DNA of 45,829 nucleotides from the NCBI GenBank assembly GCA_013288885.1, contig JABDBA010000002.1, positions 1-45,829 of the forward strand, in the 5' to 3' direction. Origin of the DNA: Gammaproteobacteria bacterium (GTDB lineage Bacteria > Pseudomonadota > Gammaproteobacteria > JABDBA01). The position numbers and the translations under genes are program-made. The notes beneath the pieces are model-generated. The model was not told where the DNA came from, ran no database searches, and was given only the letters and a program-made list of their open reading frames with translations. Positions 25,746 to 33,301 of this stretch are shown one piece after another (positions within the stretch are counted from its first letter, which is position 1; every line of letters starts with the position of its first letter).

Positions 25746-27215
25746 ATGAAAGCTCATACCGAATTAGTGCAACAATTGCGAACGCAACTGAAGAAATCAG
25801 CACGACAAAATTTGCCGCGCTATAAACAATTATATGAAGTACTGCGTCAACAAATTCTCGATGGCTTGCTGCTATCAGGCACGTGTTTGCCTTCTTCGCG
25901 TATACTTGCTGAGCAACTCGGTATAGCGCGTAATACCGCATTAGCTGCATTAGAGCAACTCTGTGCCGAAGGTTATGCCGCAGCGCGGCCTGCATCGGGA
26001 ATTTATATTCTACCCACTGCGCCTATGCAATGGGCAACTGCTAACATTGCAGCCAATTCAGCGAGTAATTTAGGCTTATCTGCTCGCGGAGAGCGAATCA
26101 GTCAACAGTCACAATCATCATTGCTGCGGGGTGCGTTTACTATCGGTCTTCCTGATGTCAAACAATTTCCATTTGAGTTATGGCAACGATATGTAACACG
26201 TCATGCGCGCAACCCTAAATTAGATTGGTTAGGGTATCCGCAGCAAGGTGGCCATATTGATCTACGTACCACGATAGTTGATTATTTGCGCATGGCGCGT
26301 GGAATTCGCTGTGATGCAGGGCAAATATTAATTACGCATGGCACGCAACACAGTTTGCAATTAGTAGCAGATTTACTGGCAAATCCGGGCGATAGTGCAT
26401 GGGTAGAAGATCCAGGTTATCGCGGTGTGCGTAGTGCTTTTGATGCTGCAGGGTTGAAACTAATTAATCAACCGGTAGATGCCGAAGGTTTAGCGCCAAC
26501 AAACAAAGCATGGCAGAAACCACCACGATTAATTTACACCACCCCATCGCATCAATCACCAACCGGTGTGGTAATGAGTGCGGCGCGTCGCCGCAATTTG
26601 TTGGCGGCAGCTGCACAAAATAATACTTGGGTGATTGAAGATGATTATGATAGTGAGTTCAGGTATGCCGGAACCCCATTAGCAGCATTACATGCGTTAG
26701 CGCCTAATCAGGTTATTTACATGGGTAGCTTCAGTAAAGTTTTATTTCCTGCGCTGCGCATTGGGTATATGGTTTTACCGCAGAATTTAGTTGATGCATT
26801 TCGTGCAACACAAGCGCGGCATCATCGCGAACCATCATATATTGTACAAAAAGCATTGGCCGATTTTATACGCGATGGTCATGCTAATGCGTTTATCCGC
26901 AAAATGCGGCGTGAATATCAAGCAAGACGTGATGCTTTGTTAGAGTTAATGCATACTAAACTAGGTAATCTTGTGAATTTCAGTAGCATTGATACGGGTT
27001 TGCATTTTGTGATGCATCTTCCTCCGCATCTCAATGATCAAAAAATTTCAGCGCAAGCTCATCAACGTGGCATCGTAGCGCGTGCTTTATCAAGTTCTTA
27101 TGCGGGTGTTGCACCAGCAAATACGTCGGCATTATTGCTCGGTTTTGGTGCAGCTGATCTAGATGATATTGCACGGGCGGGGAAATTATTGATTAAAATC
27201 ATTAATGCTACTTAA
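25746..27215 (+). CDS. MocR/GntR-type PLP-dependent transcriptional regulator
   Basis: 489 aa from the ATG at 25746 (GTGGA upstream; a TTG at 25710 is unlikely because it lies within the predicted promoter region). The N-terminal GntR winged helix (LYEVLRQQILDGLLLSGTCLPSSRILAEQLGIARNTALAALEQL) is joined to a fold-type I aminotransferase domain. PLP-domain marks: YTTPSHQSPTGVVMS, VIEDDYDSEFRY, and Schiff-base Lys331 in MGSFSKVLFPALRIGY. Family members bind PLP as effector and control neighbouring genes, often vitamin B6, GABA or amino-acid metabolism. The divergent FMN split-barrel gene is the likely target. The 3' end overlaps the convergent small gene by 8 bp. Confidence 0.92.
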   Translation: MKAHTELVQQLRTQLKKSARQNLPRYKQLYEVLRQQILDGLLLSGTCLPSSRILAEQLGIARNTALAALEQLCAEGYAAARPASGIYILPTAPMQWATANIAANSASNLGLSARGERISQQSQSSLLRGAFTIGLPDVKQFPFELWQRYVTRHARNPKLDWLGYPQQGGHIDLRTTIVDYLRMARGIRCDAGQILITHGTQHSLQLVADLLANPGDSAWVEDPGYRGVRSAFDAAGLKLINQPVDAEGLAPTNKAWQKPPRLIYTTPSHQSPTGVVMSAARRRNLLAAAAQNNTWVIEDDYDSEFRYAGTPLAALHALAPNQVIYMGSFSKVLFPALRIGYMVLPQNLVDAFRATQARHHREPSYIVQKALADFIRDGHANAFIRKMRREYQARRDALLELMHTKLGNLVNFSSIDTGLHFVMHLPPHLNDQKISAQAHQRGIVARALSSSYAGVAPANTSALLLGFGAADLDDIARAGKLLIKIINAT

Positions 27216-27474
27216 CAGATGACAATAACCGAATAGTATTGGCGCTGCGTAATATAAAGAACGGTGTGCCTACTAATACACGCAGCAATAATTTTAAACC
27301 ACCTTTGCGTGCAACCAAATACCCTAATCCTACGGTAGTAACCGCAGCTGCCGAAATAACCAACGGTTTTTTAAGATGTCGTTTTAATAAAAACAATTGC
27401 TGTTCTTTAAAAGCAGCGTTGGCATTCATTTGCGCTTCGAGTCGGCTAATTTTGTGTTTGAGTTTTTTATTCAT
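27208..27474 (-). CDS. YqjK-like small membrane-associated protein
   Basis: 88 aa. Basic amphipathic N-terminal half (KHKISRLEAQMNANAAFKEQ), then a hydrophobic segment (PLVISAAAVTTVGLGYLVARKGG) and a second moderately hydrophobic stretch. Family assignment rests mostly on position as third gene after YqjD-like and YqjE-like genes, the order seen in enterobacteria. It overlaps the YqjE-like gene by 8 bp and the convergent MocR gene by 8 bp. Confidence 0.65.
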   Translation of the reverse strand: MNKKLKHKISRLEAQMNANAAFKEQQLFLLKRHLKKPLVISAAAVTTVGLGYLVARKGGLKLLLRVLVGTPFFILRSANTIRLLSSVK

Positions 27475-27865
27475 AACTAAGTGCCTTATTTTTGATCATT
27501 TTTGCATGAGTTACGCTTAATTGTTTTCGTGTTGCCGGAAAAGACATATTTTTTCTTAATTTTGTTATTAGCAACCATACCCCTAACAACAAGAAAAAAT
27601 TCAATATGACTATAATAACCGCCGCAACAAACAAACTAACATGAAGTGCAATTAAGCCAATAAACAGTAAAACAAACACACTTAACGTGGTTGAAATTGC
27701 CAAAATTCCTAAAACAAAAAAGAGAACTAACAACTGTGGCAGTGTTCTACGTGCTAGTTCTCCTTCCAGACTTGCCAATCTTGCTAAATCTACTATTTGT
27801 TCGAAATAGGCAACCAGTAGATTCCCAATGACTTCGAAAAAAGTTAATGACTTTTTCTTTTTCAT
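27467..27865 (-). CDS. YqjE-type (phage-holin-family) inner-membrane protein
   Basis: 132 aa with two long hydrophobic helices (LLVLFFVLGILAISTTLSVF and the later SLFVAAVIIVILNFFLLLGV) after a short basic N-terminus and an amphipathic helix (ARLASLEGELARRTLPQ). This is the layout of the YqjE/holin-superfamily III proteins, which accompany YqjD. The function is unknown; in E. coli the partner YqjD is a membrane-anchored ribosome-associated protein of stationary phase. Middle gene of a three-gene minus-strand cluster. Confidence 0.75.
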   Translation of the reverse strand: MKKKKSLTFFEVIGNLLVAYFEQIVDLARLASLEGELARRTLPQLLVLFFVLGILAISTTLSVFVLLFIGLIALHVSLFVAAVIIVILNFFLLLGVWLLITKLRKNMSFPATRKQLSVTHAKMIKNKALSYE

Positions 27866-27906
27866 AGTTAGTTGGCTGTCTTTTTATAGTAACATCGTTC
27901 GCATAA

Positions 27907-28158
27907 TTATCTATGAAGATGCAATAATTGTGCTATAACAAGACCCGCAAGCATAGAAAACCCCATTGTTCGTATCGGGTTTTGCTTAGCATATTTAATG
28001 GTGTCTTTTTCTATATCACCGAAGCGTTCGCGTGCTTCTGATACAGCATCTAGCACCGCATCTCTTGCTTCAATAGCTTTATGTGTGCCATTGCCATTAT
28101 GCAAAGTTTTATGGGTTTTTCGGATTGTTTTGGTAGCTTTCGCCCTTTTTGTACGCAT
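27907..28158 (-). CDS. YqjD/ElaB/DUF883-like ribosome-associated membrane protein
   Basis: 83 aa. Very basic N-terminus (MRTKRAKATKTIRKTHKTLH), a helical middle (DAVLDAVSEARERFGDIEKDTIKYAKQNP) and a C-terminal hydrophobic anchor (MGFSMLAGLVIAQLLHLHR). The KQNP...AGLVIAQLL ending matches the DUF883 membrane anchor pattern. E. coli members tether ribosomes to the inner membrane in stationary phase; the same role here is inference. AAGGAGG precedes the ATG, and TATACT (28192-28197, minus strand, preceded by TGC) is a good -10 element without a clear -35, as is common for stationary-phase promoters. Confidence 0.78.
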   Translation of the reverse strand: MRTKRAKATKTIRKTHKTLHNGNGTHKAIEARDAVLDAVSEARERFGDIEKDTIKYAKQNPIRTMGFSMLAGLVIAQLLHLHR

Positions 28159-28242
28159 GGTAATCCTCCTTGAAAATGATTGAACACCTTAAGTATAGCA
28201 GAGAAATAAAAAAGTGGGGGGTAGGAAATTAACTGTAATAAT

Positions 28243-28336
28243 TGTAGGTCGTCTCAAGGAGCGTTAGCGACGGAGCCGACATGAAATGCCTGAATCATTA
28301 TCGCTGTCGGTTCCGCTTCGCTTGAACCGACCTACA
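28243..28336. repeat. Long imperfect hairpin repeat (REP/MITE-like)
   Basis: Outer arms TGTAGGTCGTCTCAAG (28243-28258) and CTTGAACCGACCTACA (28321-28336) pair at 14 of 16 positions; inner arms CGGAGCCGACA (28271-28281) and TGTCGGTTCCG (28305-28315) pair at 10 of 11. It lies between the end of the epimerase gene and the yqjD-like promoter, and could act as a terminator-like structure. No second copy was seen in the window. Confidence 0.7.
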
Positions 28337-28344
28337 GAAAGAAA

Positions 28345-29253
28345 TTAGACCTGCCCCGCCTGCCAAGACGCATAAAACGTGTCAATGGAGTCGCGGAAGC
28401 CACCAAATTTAGGAGCCCAGCCTAATAAACGCACGGCTTTACGGCTATCGATGTTTTGATCTAAAGCTAGGCAATCGGCAAAATCCCCCATGGTTTTGCG
28501 TGCTTCTTCCAATGGTACTGTTTGGATTTTTGCTTTGTTGCCCATCACTTTTTTGACAGCTTCTACATTCTCCATAATGGTAAAGCGCGAGCGATCGGTG
28601 ATGTTAAATACTTCGCCTGATAATCCGGATTCAGCTAGGCGCAGATAAGCCTTAGCTAAATCAGCACGATGTACCATTGACCAACGATTGTTGCCATCGC
28701 CTATAATTTTTATAACACCATTTTTGGCAGCGTCGTCAAACCACATGCCGGTCAAGCTGCCCGTGCCACCGTAAACACAACCAGGACGGATCACTAATGT
28801 GCGCATTTTTGCGTTAGCGGCATTGAGAATAATATTTTCGTGCGTCGCGCGCCATGCTACTAATTTCACTGGATTAAGTGGTGTTGTTTCATCGACTAAG
28901 GTATCACCAGTGTTGCCGTGCACCCAAACACCGCTGCTGTAAATAATAGTTTTAGCGGAAGAAGAATTTTTTGCCGCAGTGAGAAAAGCATCGATAACAT
29001 TTTTATCCAATGCTGTCTGGTCGTTTACCATGTCGGCAGCGCAATGGATTAATACTTCAGCTTCTTGCAAAGTTTTTGCAAGATCAGACATGCGTTGCAT
29101 ATCACCGATCACTGGATGAATTTCGCGCGCGGCTAATGATCTGGCTTTTGCATCGCTGCGGACTAAACCATAAACCCTATGCCCTGCACGACTCAATGTT
29201 TCTGCCACGGCTGAACCAACAAAACCTGTAGCGCCGGTAATAAATATTTTCAT
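28345..29253 (-). CDS. NAD-dependent epimerase/dehydratase-family protein (atypical SDR)
   Basis: 302 aa. N-terminal Rossmann motif MKIFITGATGFVGSAVAETL, cofactor-contact region LIHCAADMVND, TIIYSSGVWVHG, and RTLVIRPGCVYGGTG, the layout of extended/atypical SDRs. The usual Tyr-x3-Lys catalytic pair is not found: where it is expected the sequence reads VAWRATHENI, with Trp and His. It may therefore be a non-catalytic or differently acting member; related proteins are often annotated only as NAD-dependent epimerase. Clear AGGAGA site upstream of the ATG. It stands alone between the hip module and the hairpin repeat. Confidence 0.85.
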   Translation of the reverse strand: MKIFITGATGFVGSAVAETLSRAGHRVYGLVRSDAKARSLAAREIHPVIGDMQRMSDLAKTLQEAEVLIHCAADMVNDQTALDKNVIDAFLTAAKNSSSAKTIIYSSGVWVHGNTGDTLVDETTPLNPVKLVAWRATHENIILNAANAKMRTLVIRPGCVYGGTGSLTGMWFDDAAKNGVIKIIGDGNNRWSMVHRADLAKAYLRLAESGLSGEVFNITDRSRFTIMENVEAVKKVMGNKAKIQTVPLEEARKTMGDFADCLALDQNIDSRKAVRLLGWAPKFGGFRDSIDTFYASWQAGQV

Positions 29254-29394
29254 GAGGTTTCTCCTGGTGATAATGTGGAATTAATATCTTTATGAGCCTA
29301 TTTAGCATATCCCGCAAAAGTTTCATTAGCAACATAAGTATTGATTTTAGTCTCTGGTGCCACGTCTGGAATAAGGAATAGCGTTATCCTTACG

Positions 29395-30060
29395 TTAATT
29401 GGTCGTTTTTGGTTCAAGTTTCGATGCAAAATATTGTATTAATGTTGATAATGCATGGTGGTGAATTCTCGATCCTGTTTGTTTCAGCTGCCAAAGAGCA
29501 ACTTCAGGGAATTCAAAATATATCTGGAGCAGCTTTAGTGTATTTTGATCGTGACTGTTACCAGATTCCATTTTTTGTAAGGTTATTTCTTTTAAGTCAA
29601 ATGCAGTAGAAAAATCATGTTGAGTTATTTGTAATTGCTGACGTAATTTTACGACGTTCACGATCGAAAATTCACTTTTATAAACTGCTTCAAAAACAAA
29701 ACTTGACGGTCCACGTCTGCCAATAGCGCCTAGTAAAATAATTAGATTTTTTTCATTAGCAGAAATTCCTTGCGATTTACAGTAATCAACATAAGCAGGA
29801 TTAGATTTTAATGGAATTCTGTCCAGCAGCGAAGCAAATAGTTTACCTTTGGCAGATTTATGAACTCTTTTAAAAAGATCAAACTCGGGTCCAATAGGAA
29901 TAGCTCTTTTCGAGCGCGTATATTTTTTATCATAAGTAAACTCATACTGATCTTTATCTTTAAGATATATCAATTCACCGACAAAAATTTTTCTTTTTCT
30001 TCCCTCATGAAAAATCAATAAACGAGTATCATCCAGCTTAAGATCTGAGTTCATTTTCAA
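29395..30060 (-). CDS. HipS-like domain fused to a C-terminal XRE helix-turn-helix (probable antitoxin)
   Basis: 221 aa. Residues ~12-130 match the HipA N-subdomain-1/HipS family (KIFVGELIYLKDKDQYEFTY, SNPAYVDYCKSQGIS, LLGAIGRRGPSSFVFE). Residues ~134-190 form an XRE-type HTH (VNVVKLRQQLQITQHDFSTA, then LKEITLQKMESG). In the three-gene hipBST systems HipB is the DNA-binding protein and HipS a separate small antitoxin to HipT; here both appear in one chain, with the HTH at the C-terminus. It starts inside the kinase gene (23-bp overlap), so the two are translationally coupled, with the kinase first. It is expected to neutralise the kinase and repress the operon at the three upstream operators (inference). 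Confidence 0.8.
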   Translation of the reverse strand: MKMNSDLKLDDTRLLIFHEGRKRKIFVGELIYLKDKDQYEFTYDKKYTRSKRAIPIGPEFDLFKRVHKSAKGKLFASLLDRIPLKSNPAYVDYCKSQGISANEKNLIILLGAIGRRGPSSFVFEAVYKSEFSIVNVVKLRQQLQITQHDFSTAFDLKEITLQKMESGNSHDQNTLKLLQIYFEFPEVALWQLKQTGSRIHHHALSTLIQYFASKLEPKTTN

Positions 30061-30949
30061 GCTCCATATATCGTTTATTAATTAATCTCTTTAGCGCCTC
30101 TTTCATAAGTTCACTGCAAAAGCTTTCTTGAATTAATTTAGCTATTTTGGAAAATCCTGCTTTTGAATAAAATTGTTCAATGTTCTCTTTATATCCAAGT
30201 CGTTTTAGTTCTTTTACATAATCGCACATGCTAGGTTCATAAGTAGTCTGAGTGCTGATTTTTCCTGCAGGATTAAAATCAGCTTTAAGCATGTTGCCTT
30301 TTTCAAGGCTTAAATAAGATACATTATCATATATGGGAGAAAGGGACGTGTCACCTGATGTGGTTACTAAAGCGAGGTTTCTACCATGACGGTCATGGTT
30401 GCCAATGAGTGCATCGAAAAGTATAGTTTTGATAAATATTTCTATATCATAAGGTCGTTTTGTTTTTTCAGTGATGGTACGAATGAGGCCTTCGCAACTG
30501 TGATCGGTGTTTGATCTAAAATGATAAATGTGTTGTAGATCGGTAGGGGTATTGGGTCTTATGAAATTTTTCGTTACGAAAACTTTATCTTCTTGATGTT
30601 CATCAAAATTGATAATATAAAATTCAGCCACGGGAATTTCAAATAGTTTTCCAATTTGATTGCAAAGGTATTCAACTTCAGGAAGTTCAGGCGCATCAGC
30701 CTCTCTCATTTTTAATATATATGAACCTCCATCTAGTTCCGCTGAGTATTTTTTAAACTTACCGTGAAAAAAACTAGTGTTTTGTGGGGCTGATTTTGAG
30801 ACACCATCATAGCTGTGACTTGAGCGCCGAGTTAGGCTTATAAACCGTGCGTTATCTTCGGCTTTAAACCAAGCAACAAAACATTCACTATGCAAGCCGT
30901 AGGGGCCAGCGCTAAGACTAAGAGGTAGCAAACATTTTAAACATTTCAT
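30038..30949 (-). CDS. hipT: HipT-like serine/threonine kinase toxin
   Basis: 303 aa, shorter than HipA because the N-subdomain is missing. Kinase marks: ATP-binding Lys80 (GGSYILKM), catalytic loop GNHDRHGRNLAL with Asp186 and Asn191, and metal-binding Asp208 in PIYDNVS. A Ser-x-Ser motif followed by Pro-Gln (S51-K-S53-A-P-Q) occupies the position of the autophosphorylated Ser57/Ser59 motif of E. coli O127 HipT. Characterised HipT phosphorylates tryptophanyl-tRNA synthetase and arrests translation; the target here is not known. The N-terminus has a Cys-x2-Cys pair (MKCLKC). GGAG lies 7 bases before the ATG, and the promoter overlaps three palindromic operators. Confidence 0.85.
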   Translation of the reverse strand: MKCLKCLLPLSLSAGPYGLHSECFVAWFKAEDNARFISLTRRSSHSYDGVSKSAPQNTSFFHGKFKKYSAELDGGSYILKMREADAPELPEVEYLCNQIGKLFEIPVAEFYIINFDEHQEDKVFVTKNFIRPNTPTDLQHIYHFRSNTDHSCEGLIRTITEKTKRPYDIEIFIKTILFDALIGNHDRHGRNLALVTTSGDTSLSPIYDNVSYLSLEKGNMLKADFNPAGKISTQTTYEPSMCDYVKELKRLGYKENIEQFYSKAGFSKIAKLIQESFCSELMKEALKRLINKRYMELENELRS

Positions 30950-30965
30950 TGAATTTCTCCAAATA

Positions 30966-31037
30966 TAACATATATAGATGTCAATTCTAACATGACATCT
31001 ATATATGTCAATACTAAATTGATATCTATAGATGTCA
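30966..31037. promoter_or_regulatory. Three phased 18-bp operators over the hip promoter
   Basis: Sites TAACATATATAGATGTCA (30966-30983), TGACATCTATATATGTCA (30993-31010) and TGATATCTATAGATGTCA (31020-31037) match the perfect palindrome TGACATCTATAGATGTCA at 16, 17 and 17 of 18 positions. Site starts are exactly 27 bp apart. A minus-strand promoter overlaps: TTGACA (31011-31006), 16 bp, TAGAAT (30989-30984). Site 2 covers the -35 and spacer, site 1 the start-point region. This is the classic arrangement for toxin-antitoxin autorepression. Confidence 0.8.
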
Positions 31038-31136
31038 TATTTGACTAAGGCTAGGTATTGATTTTACCTTTAAGGTAATTTATTGTATAGACTGGGCAGC
31101 AGAATTACACCTTAAAATTCAAAAGAGTAGGGCACA

Positions 31137-31943
31137 ATGAAACTCGCATGGTTAACCGACATCCATCTTAATTTTTTGAAAGAGGGCGCACGCTTAAAGT
31201 TTTATCAAGAAATTGTTAAAACCAACAGCGATGCAATATTGCTGACAGGCGATATCGCAGAAGCGCCTTCTGTATCGGCATTGTTACGAGAAATGTGCTC
31301 ACACGTCAAAAAACCTATTTATTTTGTATTGGGTAATCATGATTTTTACAAAGGCCAAGTGGATGATGTAAAAAAAGAAATGCTCCAACTCACTAACGAT
31401 GAAGCTTTACTCTTTTGGATGCCCGCAGCGGGTTGTCAAACTTTAGAGAAAGATATTGTATTAGTAGGCCAAGACGGTTGGGCCGATGGGCGTTTAGGTG
31501 ATTATTATCATAGTATTTGTTCGATGTATGACAGTCGCATGATTGCCGATTTATTCCAACAAAGTATTCTTGGCAAAAAACAATTGCTTGAAAAAATGCA
31601 ACAGTTGGCAGATCATGATGCTGCGCAACTAAAAGATAATTTAACTCAAGCGATCGCACAACAAGCTAAAAAAATTATTGTTTTAACGCACATACCGCCT
31701 TTTCCGGAAGCCTCGATGCACAAAGGAAAAATGTGCGACGATAGCTATTTACCTTTTTTCACCGCCAAAGCTACCGGCGATATTTTATTGCCAATAGCAA
31801 AAGAAAACCCCACCATAGAATTTTTAGTGTTATGTGGCCACACTCATTCCGCTGCCGTTTATCAACCCTGCACTAACCTCATCGTCAAAGCGGGCGCGGC
31901 AGAATATTATAAGCCGAAGGTGCAAGAGATAATTACTTTTTAG
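31137..31943 (+). CDS. Calcineurin-type metallophosphoesterase
   Basis: 268 aa. All family metal-binding motifs are present in order: LAWLTDIHLNF (Asp8, His10), ILLTGDIAEAP, FVLGNHDFY, KIIVLTHIPPF and VLCGHTHSAAVY. There is no signal peptide or membrane segment, so it is probably cytoplasmic. The substrate is unknown; such single-domain enzymes hydrolyse phosphomonoesters, phosphodiesters or nucleotides. It is divergent from hipT across the operator region. The last 11 bp overlap the convergent ATPase gene. A decayed fragment resembling this gene lies beyond that ATPase at 33161-33220. Confidence 0.9.
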   Translation: MKLAWLTDIHLNFLKEGARLKFYQEIVKTNSDAILLTGDIAEAPSVSALLREMCSHVKKPIYFVLGNHDFYKGQVDDVKKEMLQLTNDEALLFWMPAAGCQTLEKDIVLVGQDGWADGRLGDYYHSICSMYDSRMIADLFQQSILGKKQLLEKMQQLADHDAAQLKDNLTQAIAQQAKKIIVLTHIPPFPEASMHKGKMCDDSYLPFFTAKATGDILLPIAKENPTIEFLVLCGHTHSAAVYQPCTNLIVKAGAAEYYKPKVQEIITF

Positions 31944-33081
31944 ACAATATTTCCGGTAAACGCTGGAGTGCCTGCAGCATAGGTAATACTTCCACATCAT
32001 CAAAATAATATTCTTGATCACCACCATAAATAAGGTAAAGTGTGGCATCAGGAAAATCTTCTTTAAATGCTTTTAATCCTTTGGCATCATTCTTGGAAAC
32101 AGTACGAGAGCGTTTTATTTCAAAAGCATAAAAACCGTTTGGGCCATAAAGTACAAAATCTACTTCTAAACCTGCAATTGTGCGCCAATAGTACATTTGA
32201 TATTCGAACTCATAATAGTCATTAATTGCTTTTAACGATTGCAAAAATAAAGTCTCAAGTGCAGCACCATCGACCTCAGCTTGTGTATCTGAAAATCCTC
32301 GTGGTCGTAATATTTGATAAACACCTACATCAAAGAAATAAAATTTTGGATGCTGGATCGTTTGTCGTTTGGCGCGTTTAGTAAAAATAGGTAATTTAGA
32401 GCCAAGTAATAAATCTTCTAAAATCTCGAAATAACTACTAATAATTTTTTGGCTAAGGTTCGCTTCCCTGGAGATATTTGCCATATTTAAAATCTGCCCT
32501 TGGGAAAGGCTGGCAATTTCTAAGAAACGTGTGAATGCTGAAAGATTTCGCGTTAGTCCTTCCTGGAGAATCTCTTCACGCAAGTAGGTGTTTACATAGG
32601 CTTTTAAATAAGCTTGCGGGTTAGGCTCAGATAAAATAGCTGGTAATAGCCCATATTGAAGTGCCTGTTTGAGATCAAATTTATCGCCAAGTTCTTGCTG
32701 CACTAACGGGTGCATATGATAAATCAAGGCTCTGCCTGCTAATAAATTAACGCCCTTTTTGCGTAATGCACGCGCACTGGAGCCAGTTAATACAAAGTGA
32801 TGATGATCCTGTTCAATTAATCGATGCACCTCGTTTAGCAAAGCAGGGATGCGTTGTACCTCATCAATGATAATCCAGTTTTTGTAGCCTTTAGGAATGA
32901 ACTCAATTAAACGATGTGGGTTTGCTAATAATAACGTGTAGGTTTCAGTATTCAGTAGGTCGATATAAACGGCACCTTCTAGATGAGTTTTTACCCAATA
33001 GGTTTTGCCTGTGCCCCTTGGCCCAAATAAAAAGAAGCTTTTGGGATGTTTTAGGGGTTTTTCTAGGATTCTGGATATCAT
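31933..33081 (-). CDS. AAA_14 / DUF4143 ATPase
   Basis: 382 aa. The AAA_14 domain has Walker A LFGPRGTGKTYW (Gly20-Thr27) and Walker B NWIIIDEVQRIP (Asp73-Glu74), plus HFVLTGSSARALRKKGVNLL, a sensor region typical of this family. The C-terminal DUF4143 part contains QTIQHPKFYFFDVGVYQ and a PD-(D/E)xK-like core, GLEVDFVLYGPNGFYAFEIK. The family is common in accessory regions of bacteria and archaea; its biochemical role is unknown, and nucleic-acid or peptide handling has been suggested. It stands alone and is bracketed by the phosphoesterase gene and a scrap of it, which hints at acquisition. Confidence 0.9.
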   Translation of the reverse strand: MISRILEKPLKHPKSFFLFGPRGTGKTYWVKTHLEGAVYIDLLNTETYTLLLANPHRLIEFIPKGYKNWIIIDEVQRIPALLNEVHRLIEQDHHHFVLTGSSARALRKKGVNLLAGRALIYHMHPLVQQELGDKFDLKQALQYGLLPAILSEPNPQAYLKAYVNTYLREEILQEGLTRNLSAFTRFLEIASLSQGQILNMANISREANLSQKIISSYFEILEDLLLGSKLPIFTKRAKRQTIQHPKFYFFDVGVYQILRPRGFSDTQAEVDGAALETLFLQSLKAINDYYEFEYQMYYWRTIAGLEVDFVLYGPNGFYAFEIKRSRTVSKNDAKGLKAFKEDFPDATLYLIYGGDQEYYFDDVEVLPMLQALQRLPEILSKK

Positions 33082-33160
33082 AAGTCGATTTTCGATTCGT
33101 TTTTGTACTTATCAAGTCTAAATTCTAATGTAAATAAAGTCAATATTCAGGCGGTGCAGT

Positions 33161-33220
33161 GTATTAGTAGGCCAAGCCGAAGGTGTAGGAAGTGATTAAA
33201 GAGGGGTCACAGAGATAATT
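33161..33220 (+). pseudogene. Decayed fragment of the metallophosphoesterase gene
   Basis: Three short exact matches to the intact gene occur here in the same order: GTATTAGTAGGCCAAG (33161-33176, also 31458-31473), AAGCCGAAGGTG (33174-33185, also 31911-31922) and AGAGATAATT (33211-33220, also 31925-31934). The first two are joined at a shared AAG, as if ~440 bp had been deleted by short homology; ~25 bp, including AGGGGTCACA, separates the last two. The fragment is non-coding and on the far side of the AAA/DUF4143 gene. Confidence 0.5.
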
Positions 33221-33248
33221 TTGGGTTATTTTTGGCCAAAGAGTTGAA

Positions 33249-33285
33249 GTTTACAAATTTATATATTAATATATAAAATGTAAAC
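33249..33285. promoter_or_regulatory. Large AT-rich palindrome over the XRE-ImmA promoter
   Basis: A perfect 20-bp palindrome, TTTATATATTAATATATAAA (33258-33277), is flanked by GTTTACA (33249-33255) and TGTAAAC (33279-33285). A promoter fits inside it: TTTACA (33250-33255), 16 bp, TATAAA (33272-33277), followed by AGAGGA and the ATG at 33302. It is the likely binding site of the HTH protein encoded just downstream. Confidence 0.7.
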
Positions 33286-33301
33286 CAAGAGGAAATAGGC
33301 C

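Noticed and set aside
29357..29390. Sequence resembling a degenerate copy of the 37213 repeat (CACGTCTGGAATAAGGA) and a small hairpin after the hip operon
   Set aside because: Only one arm is similar and several bases differ; the hairpin lacks a T-rich tail, so neither a repeat copy nor a terminator is supported.
30966..31037. Possible mini CRISPR array (three repeats at 27-bp period)
   Set aside because: The units are 18-bp palindromes with 9-bp gaps, overlap a promoter, and no cas genes are near; operators explain them better.
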